From Echinococcus granulosus (lineage: Eukaryota; Platyhelminthes; Cestoda; Cyclophyllidea; Taeniidae), in assembly GCF_000524195.1 (NCBI RefSeq), contig NW_020170484.1, positions 75,296 through 88,293 of the forward strand: DNA of 12,998 nt, read 5' to 3'. The position numbers and the translations under genes were made by a program. The notes under the pieces are model-generated. The model had not been told where the DNA came from and did not search any database. It was given only the letters and a program-made list of their open reading frames with translations. Shown piece after piece: positions 8,501 to 12,998 of the stretch. Positions within the stretch are counted from its first letter, which is position 1. Each line of letters begins with the position of its first letter.

Positions 8501-10813
8501 ATGTACCCACCTGAGGGAGTGAGAGTTGACCGATACTGTTTGACGTGTTTGGAAGATTCAAGCATTTCCGTGAGTTGTGTATTTTCTTCAACAAGTTTTT
8601 CAATTATTTTCTGCAATTCCGATGTCTCAGCACGCCAGTTTTCCTCGATTTTCAAAGTATCCTAAGGGTGAAATAAAAAATTTTTCTTTTGTACCAAAAG
8701 ACATAGTCTTCAATGAAAACAAAATTTTGTCCTTCATTTTTTGCTGCATAAATAAAATAAAATAATACATATAGGAATTAATAATGCTAGGAAGTACAGA
8801 AAAGGGTTAAAAATCATGCGATTTTTTAGGCGGAACCAAGCAACTTATAACGAAACTGAGGGATGGGTACCAAAGCTTAAGTGCCAGAGAAGACATGTCC
8901 TGCGGATGGCTGGAGCTACACAGTCCCTCCAGGGGCAGGGGTGCCCAAAACCATCTCTACTTTCGGCCAATCCCATGATCTGTTCAAAGACTACAAAGGC
9001 CATTGGCCACCGATGACCTTCAAGACAGTCCAATCAGGTGTTAAGGCCCTTTTTTTCCTAGCACGTCATTTTGGACGCTTTTTTTGAAGGATCTGGGAGC
9101 TTTTTTCGTACTGCTATAAAAAATATGCGAGGCTTGTCAAGGCTTCTACTTATCATAAACACTACATCCTAGTACTTCAGTGAGGAAGTTGGATAGGCCT
9201 ACCCCCAAGAATTCCTCGTTGCTTAGCGCTGAAGGGAAAAAAACCAAATCACAAGGCGCTACAATCAGTTAATGTACAAAACTTAACTGTAGGAAATAGA
9301 AATTGGCCTGCTCAGCGGAATCTGCTCAGTCGTGTAGCGGCTTGGTCTTCATGGCGGAACTCGTCCCCAAATTCTTTTATGCGTAAGTGATTAAATAATT
9401 TCATGTTTTTCCTGCGGAGTAAGTCAACCAATGCGCCGGATCTAACAGCGACATTGTTGACAAGTCGGAATAAGCTGGGAGCGAGGGGGGTGTGGATATG
9501 CATCTGCTGGCCGGCTAGAGGAGTCGCGGTGTGGTCGAAGTAGGCCAATCAGTTGGAAATGAAGAGGATGGGGAGTTTCAAGACATTTTAGAGTAGTCAA
9601 AAGTTGTTTTTTGGAGAAAAAAAAATGTTTAGAGTACTAAAGTCGACATCGGTTGTGTTAAAAGACGATGTCGATTTTGCAGAAAGGGAGCCACAAAAGA
9701 AGGAGTGCCAGAGCCACTTCAAATCTTGGTGCGTACTCTAATCCCAGGTGCTAGAGGAAGAAGAGTGTTAAACGAACTTGAACCGGCCACAAAGGAACAA
9801 CCTACAGTCTCATGATTACGCTCCCCATTTTGCAAGTTACTGAGAGCAATCGGCATAATGCCCCCGCAAATCTGACGTGGTCGGTGGATATGTTGAGGCC
9901 CATAGGGTATACTAGGACATAGGCACCTGGTGCAGAAAAAAAAATCACAAGAAGAAATAAGGGCAGTTCTCACAACGCCGCGAAAGTTGGGCATCAAGGC
10001 AGCAATTTTCAGAATATATTTATCCGTAATTCGGGGACAATTTGGACATCACAATGATTGCAACATTGGGAAACACACTTCAAGAGTAACCAATCTGACC
10101 GGTATGGATAACTGTATCTACAGCGAATAGGGGCTGAAGGTCCATTGAACAAGGATTAACTACTAATGAAGACCCTATTCTCACTCTCCACATACTGATA
10201 AGTAAAAGCGTGGGGCAAGAATTAATTTGTTTCAAACGAAATGACACAGAGTACTACCCCAGAATCGATGATGAGGCTATTTCCGGAGTTGTAAACTATG
10301 TATACATATGTATTCGCCGAAAATAATCCGATCACATGACCTAACCTGTTCGTCCTTGAGGCGCTGTTGAGTGCGGGCGACCTTGTCCGCCTCCAGTCGT
10401 TCTACTGCCGCTTGCAGTGTTGTCATCTCTGCTAATTGGCTATCACGACGAGCTGCCTGTTCTTCCAATTCTTCTAAAACATGGATGACTTTTGACATGA
10501 GTCCGCACACTGTCTCGCCTCCATGGCGATCTATGATAGCCTCGAATTCCTTCCCAATCGCTGCAGCCATTTCGTAGACCTCGGCAACAGTAACAAAAAC
10601 ACCTTTGCGACTTTCACCACCACCGTCATCATCACCACCATCCCATGTCTCCACCTCCCCTATCGTTGCAGGAGATTCACCTCTCTCCACAATCCCTCGG
10701 CTGTCTCTGGGGTGCGTATGTTTCCACTCCGAAGACGCCAGCATGCGATGTGGAACTGTAGCAAGAAGACCACAAAGTGTGATACCTACCTGAGGCATAT
10801 CGTGTAGGAGCAT
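5376..10813 (-). CDS. RILPL1: RILP-like Rab effector (RILPL1-type), whole gene, five recognised exons
   Basis: This is the overall model: join of 10813-10346, 8661-8511, 8435-8305, 8241-7960 and 5587-5376, read on the minus strand. The joined frame gives about 414 residues: RH1 at roughly 74-175, coiled coil to about 250, a polar linker, and RH2 at roughly 378-414. Known family role: RILP-like proteins are homodimeric coiled-coil adaptors. RH1 binds motor proteins such as myosin Va, and RH2 binds Rab8/10/36-type GTPases. They act at the ciliary base, centrosome and endolysosomal membranes. Recognition rests on RH1 (VYEMAAAIGKEFEAIIDRHG), the coil segments IEENWRAE and LLRRLKDVIDAQK, and the RH2 core FTCDELRQILLE. 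All match RILPL1 in order and spacing. The start and the C-terminal end are unsettled. RILPL2 is much shorter, and JIP3/JIP4 RH1 domains fit less well. The symbol means the ortholog group, not proven one-to-one orthology. Confidence 0.88.
6151..6188 (+). repeat. inverted repeat, 10-bp perfect stem
   Basis: GCCGCTGTTT and AAACAGCGGC flank an 18-nt spacer. The arms are exact and GC-rich in an AT-rich intron. It sits within a stop-poor patch, so it may belong to a decayed insertion. It is too short for a microRNA precursor. Confidence 0.7.
7201..7216 (+). repeat. short CA microsatellite
   Basis: The run CACACGCACACACACA has one interruption and lies in intron 4. No function is visible. Confidence 0.8.
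7960..8241 (-). CDS. RILPL1: RILPL exon 4: distal coil and linker before RH2
   Basis: The exon spans 94 codons, phase 0 at both ends, between acceptor TTTGCTTTATTTAG|ATGAAG and a near-consensus donor CATACT|GTGAGT. It starts MKLQAERMAHLSAKGTRLR, which corresponds by position to the family's 'TRLMKINHDLRHRV' stretch. A Ser/Thr/Asp linker (PSDGTSTDADL) follows, then a basic/acidic helix (FLAGEIKGLETRLRAKRVLI). It ends in a polar, divergent tail (ELSAISPHT). Sequence similarity to vertebrate proteins is weak, as expected for this linker. Support comes from its position between recognisable exons, matching phases, strong splice sites and an open frame. Confidence 0.82.
8242..8304 (-). other. small intron 3 of RILPL gene (about 63 nt)
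   Basis: The acceptor (TGTTTTGCTTTATTTAG) is clear and its TAG is also the stop of the unspliced frame. The donor is ambiguous: GCG|GTTTTT gives 63 nt, and alternatives at 8298 and 8283 give 57 and 42 nt. All three keep phase 0. Confidence 0.65.
8305..8435 (-). CDS. RILPL1: RILPL exon 3: conserved coiled-coil segment
   Basis: After the acceptor TAAATAACTTAG|CATCC the phase-1 join gives ...TPSASQHNEEVSLL. It then reads RRLKDVIDAQKVELRSQRRIL, followed by AQRTIDLDAVSA. This lines up with the RILPL1 segment 'VMKKLKEVVDKQRDEIRAKDRELG', the most conserved part of the central coil. The 3' boundary is uncertain. The weak donor GCG|GTTTTT (exon end 8305) gives a phase-0 join to the next exon and a 63-nt intron. 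Later phase-0 donors at TTT|GTTGAT (exon end 8299) and GAC|GTTATT (exon end 8284) are also possible and would add two or seven residues. Read-through ends at a TAG (8244-8242) that also forms the next acceptor. Confidence 0.8.
8436..8510 (-). other. 75-nt intron 2 of RILPL gene, in frame and stop-free
   Basis: The GTGGGT donor and the TTTTGTAAATAACTTAG acceptor bracket 75 nt, a multiple of three with no in-frame stop. Retention would add 25 residues to the coil. Splicing restores a clean match to RILPL1 on both sides. Confidence 0.75.
8511..8661 (-). CDS. RILPL1: RILPL exon 2: end of RH1 and start of coiled coil
   Basis: The exon opens after a clear acceptor (TTTCACCCTTAG|GATACT) in phase 0, continuing RLKDEQ into DTLKIEENWRAETSEL. 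This matches the family stretch around 'ELVEDVWRGEAQDL', with the invariant Trp kept. It continues as a leucine/glutamate heptad helix (LQKIIEKLVEENTQLTEML) and ends in STLTPS. The donor is CTCAG|GTGGGT at 8511/8510, phase 1. Reading through the next 75 nt without splicing stays open but inserts Cys/Phe/Tyr-rich residues (GGYICRFPTVEFCDC) into a coiled coil, which argues for splicing. Confidence 0.85.
8882..9037 (+). pseudogene. unidentified exon-like open segment antisense in intron 1
   Basis: After an AG at 8880-8881 the plus strand reads PEKTCPADGWSYTVPPGAGV, then PKTISTFGQSHDL, FKDYKGHWPPMTFKTVQSG, up to TCAG|GTGTTA, a possible donor. It has balanced composition and a GC content above its surroundings. 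There is a TAA just upstream of the acceptor in this frame. I recognise no family. It could be an exon of a nested gene, a decayed gene fragment or chance. Confidence 0.2.
9312..9548 (-). pseudogene. unidentified open segment in intron 1, possible gene or element remnant
   Basis: The minus strand is open for 78 codons with a coding-like mixture: ATPLAGQQMHIHTPLAPSLF, then RLVNNVAVRSGALVDLLRRK and HLRIKEFGDEFRHEDQAATR. The only initiation codon near its left end is TTG, right after a TGA, and I see no convincing acceptor. It is not part of RILPL, since RH1 runs straight into the next exon. I recognise no family. Confidence 0.18.
9633..9815 (+). pseudogene. unidentified basic open segment in intron 1
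   Basis: Sixty codons are open on the plus strand with no ATG. They are rich in Arg/Lys: VKRRCRFCRKGATKEGVPEP, then LQILVRTLIPGARGRRVLNE, ending EQPTVS. TTTTGCAG|AAAGGG offers a possible acceptor. It contains the 9643-9674 inverted repeat. I recognise no family; this may be a worn fragment of a mobile element. Confidence 0.12.
9643..9674 (+). repeat. inverted repeat, 9-bp stem with extension
   Basis: TCGACATCG and CGATGTCGA flank a 14-nt spacer (9652-9665). A G-T wobble and an A-T pair extend the stem outward. It is located in intron 1, inside the open segment at 9633-9815. Confidence 0.65.
10346..10813 (-). CDS. RILPL1: RILPL exon 1: N-terminus and RH1 domain
   Basis: This exon encodes up to 156 residues. 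The first ~70 are low-complexity and include GGDDDGGGE, made by a CAC/CAT trinucleotide run. RH1 follows from VTVAEVYEMAAAIGKEF through IIDRHGGETVCGLMSKVIHVLEELEE and then a charged helix ending RLKDEQ. In the family this helix pair forms the dimeric four-helix bundle that binds motor proteins. The exon ends in phase 0 at CAG|GTTAGG, a good donor; beyond it the frame loses family similarity and stops at 10277. The start used is the ATG at 10813-10811, which directly follows an in-frame TGA. A second in-frame ATG at 10744-10742 (MLASSEW) lies 12 nt after a good acceptor (CTTCTTGCTACAG). It could be the true start if the leader is spliced or trans-spliced. The RH1 assignment is firm, the start is not. 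Confidence 0.9.
10615..10642 (+). repeat. CAC/CAT trinucleotide run inside coding exon 1
   Basis: An imperfect (CAC)n(CAT)n run lies in coding phase on the minus strand and encodes GGDDDGGG. It is a likely length-variable site in the disordered N-terminus before RH1. Confidence 0.75.
10756..10789 (-). other. possible 34-nt mini-intron or splice acceptor in the 5' leader
   Basis: Near-perfect donor CTCAG|GTAGGT and a pyrimidine-rich acceptor GGTCTTCTTGCTACAG|TTCC lie 34 nt apart inside the N-terminal reading frame. Removing it breaks the frame from the ATG at 10813 but leaves the ATG at 10744 intact. If used, that would make 10744 the start and everything upstream leader. The acceptor could equally receive a trans-spliced leader. 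Confidence 0.4.
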
Positions 10814-10872
10814 TCAGATGTTGATTGGAGTTTGATCTTACCCAGCTTTTGTTGAAGAGCAATACTATACGG

Positions 10873-10882
10873 CCTTATAAAA
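10873..10882 (-). promoter_or_regulatory. TATA-like element upstream of RILPL
   Basis: The minus strand reads CGTTTTATAAGG about 60-70 nt upstream of the ATG at 10813. A start of transcription near 10850 would leave a short leader. Only the TATAAG core supports this, and such words are common in AT-rich DNA. Confidence 0.2.
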
Positions 10883-11567
10883 CGAAGAAACCTGTCGAAG
10901 ATGATTTATTTTGCAAAAGACTAACAAAAAAGGGACCACCAAAAGCACAATGGCCTTTGATGCCTAAAAGCTGATTTGTAATGGAGCAGCAAAATAAAAA
11001 TAACGACTGATGTATGATAATGTTCGACTAGAACCAACAACGTCAATGATATCATCAGGTGTGTAAAATTTGTAGAATTCGGTCCACTCTCTTATCAGCG
11101 TTAAATGTTTATAAGCAGTAGGCTAATATAATCGATTACTTTTTCTAAGGCGATGGTAAACAAATTCGTGTATCAAACCAAACTTGAAGTGTCTCTGCAT
11201 TTCTAGCCACCGGAATGGCCAAATCTAACGTTCTCTGTACGTCTTAGGACTCTCAAATCTAAAATCATATTTGCCAGGGGGCTATGGGGACTTGTTCATT
11301 AGTCGAGATTAGTTTTTTTACATTTCATTCTAGCGCCAGTGCAAATCTGTCGAGAATAGGAGGACAGCAGTACTTACAGATAAAGGTAGGCTTTCAGACT
11401 CAACAATGATACGTCATTAAAAGGAGAATAACATTTAAGGTTGAAAAAGGGTGAAAAAAATTCAATCGTTTAGAAGAAAAAAGGAATACAGCAGGGAAAT
11501 TATCGACTTCTGTAAAATACTTCAGCAGGAAGTCATATTCGGACTTATTTAAACGGGATTGAATATA

Positions 11568-11628
11568 ATGGCTCCGGTATCTGGGAAAAATGAAGTGCCT
11601 AATTATATAAACAGCCCGGTACAGCTAG
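11568..11628 (+). CDS. possible first coding exon of a divergent gene
   Basis: An ATG in good context (ATAATGG) opens MAPVSGKNEVPNYINSPVQL and reaches a strong donor CTAG|GTAAGG in phase 1. The frame stays open beyond the donor to 11789, but composition there turns Phe/Leu/Ser/Thr-rich and intron-like. I recognise no family and could not identify a second exon in the remaining 1.4 kb. It may be chance. Confidence 0.18.
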
Positions 11629-12998
11629 GTAAGGTAGCAAAACAAGTCGGACTTAAAAATGCCTACTCAAGAGAAGTTTACCCACCAACTACATCTTTCA
11701 TCAAGTTTTTTTTAACATCAAATTATTTGCTACTATCAAAACCTGTCATCTATTCATCGAAGTTGAACATTATAAAAGCAATTAAGTAAGTATTTGGATA
11801 CAAGTTAGCGAAATGAAAGTAAGCAGCCTCATATTCCCAGAGCGCGGGGTACTGGGAGAGGGAGGAGCCTAGTTTACAGTGAAATCAAGTTACACGAACA
11901 AAAAGAAGTAGTGATTTAAATTATCAACAAAGGATGTTCTTCCGTGGATATAGACAGCATGATCCCAATGCAATCTTTAGGAAATGTCGAAGTCGGCTCA
12001 CACACCAAAAATTGTGATCTTGCAAAAACCTATTACTGAGAAGAGGCATTTCCTATAAAAGCAAGCCCTAATTTTAAAGAAAAAAAAACCAGAATTACCA
12101 CTCGTTTTAATCAGAAAACAACACATTTATAACCTCGAAGATATTTAAAATGATCTTCGTATGAACAGCAAAGCATATTACGAGGCTTGAACCAATTTTC
12201 AAAACTTGAGAAGGAGCATCAGTGCTTAAGAGAAAGGGAATTCGAAAAAAAGTGCATGGAATTTTTAATAAGGGACTAAACTAACTAAGAGTCAGTCAAA
12301 GGATGGAAACCTATTGAAGAGAAAACCCACCAAACATTGTTAGCAAAACGACAATAAAGCAATAATACCGCTTTAAACGCTTTGAAGGCGTAAAAGTTGG
12401 ATATTTTGCATGCAGGCAAAGTCTGAATAGATATCTAAGTACTCTGAAAAAAGGGTACAGTTATGTAGTCAATGAGGTCAAATACATTTCGCCTCACAGC
12501 CATGTAGCTGGATAATAAAACTAAGATATACATACAGAAGGCACGAAGAGACTAATTTAAGAGACCGTGGCAGCACAACAAACCCTGCACAGCCCTATGC
12601 GACTTACAAGATGAACCGCCAAATGCCCGTCCTCCACAGGACCTAAAGAATTTGCGCAGTCAAATTAGTGAAATGCAGTGACTGAATCACTTACTAGACC
12701 CACGTTTTAATGTTTGGGTGAAAAGCCTGGTAAAATTTGGAATTCAGAAGCTCCGTGAAGTCCTTAAAATCATAAAACCTTTCCAGAAGAGAACCTAGAA
12801 TTTACTCGAATTCCTGCATACTACGTAATCACGAACAAAAATGCATCAGCATATCTTTTATAAACATTTTATGCGTACCTTTATTTTACTCAACACACAG
12901 TCAGGAATACATATTTTGCCGACCAAAATGTGTGCTTTTTGGTCAATTATGGGAATCGGAAAGAAATTTGGTGTTTCAAAATACAATACTTAATTAGC

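Larger units (their letters stand above)
8662..10345 (-). other. intron 1 of RILPL gene (1,684 nt)
   Basis: The intron is bounded by CAG|GTTAGG and CCCTTAG|GAT and separates RH1 exon 1 from the coiled coil. It holds no part of the RILPL protein, because family proteins are continuous across this junction. Inside are three open segments that resemble coding sequence but that I cannot identify: plus 8882-9037, minus 9312-9548 and plus 9633-9815. It also contains an inverted repeat at 9643-9674 and a 12-bp palindrome (TATGTATACATA) at 10297-10308. These could be remnants of an inserted element. Confidence 0.85.
10814..12998. other. 5' flank of RILPL, largely featureless
   Basis: This is AT-rich sequence with many poly-A tracts and no long open frame. 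It holds the weak TATA-like element at 10873-10882 (minus), a TATAAAAG word at 12054-12061 (plus) and the possible divergent first exon at 11568-11628. No RNA gene or repeat family is recognisable. Confidence 0.55.

Noticed and set aside
8816..9016. Plus-strand ATG frame beginning MRFFRRNQ
   Set aside because: Alternative frame of the exon-like 8882-9037 segment, with no splice logic or family match.

Overview
The window looks like animal nuclear DNA: moderately AT-rich, gene-poor, with a spliced gene on the minus strand and no bacterial-style packed ORFs. Introns are of two sizes: two large (about 1.7 and 2.4 kb) and two tiny (75 nt and about 63 nt). A further possible 34-nt intron lies at the 5' end. 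Very short introns mixed with long ones are common in parasitic flatworms, so a flatworm, perhaps a tapeworm or fluke, is my best guess. This is an inference at low certainty; nothing in the window proves the phylum.

The one gene I can name is a RILP-like (RILPL1-type) Rab effector. It runs right to left from about 10813 to at least 5376 in five coding exons: 10813-10346, 8661-8511, 8435-8305, 8241-7960 and 5587-5376. All junctions join in phase. The order is an acidic, Gly/Asp-rich N-terminus, an RH1 domain, a central coiled coil, a low-complexity linker and an RH2 domain. The joined product is about 414 residues before the C-terminal tail, close to vertebrate RILPL1. The tail is unresolved: either a phase-compatible Ser-rich exon at 2568-2379, or read-through to a stop at 5309.

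Layout: 1-2378 is non-coding, with a 16-bp palindrome and homeodomain/TALE-like motifs. 2379-2568 is a possible last exon. 2569-5375 is the putative last intron or 3' flank, with simple repeats and a 9-bp-stem hairpin. 5376-10813 is the gene. 10814-12998 is the 5' flank, with a weak TATA-like element and one possible first exon of a divergent plus-strand gene at 11568-11628. Intron 1 holds three exon-like or decayed open segments of unknown origin.

The most interesting observation is that the worm RH2 domain keeps the F-T-x-x-E-L-R core but has Ser and Cys where vertebrate RILPL1/2 carry the two arginines (R-P-R/K-F-T) used to read LRRK2-phosphorylated Rab8/Rab10. Second is a set of five TGTCAATYA composite motifs confined to the left 4.3 kb. 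I saw no mobile element with intact genes, no RNA gene and no CRISPR array.
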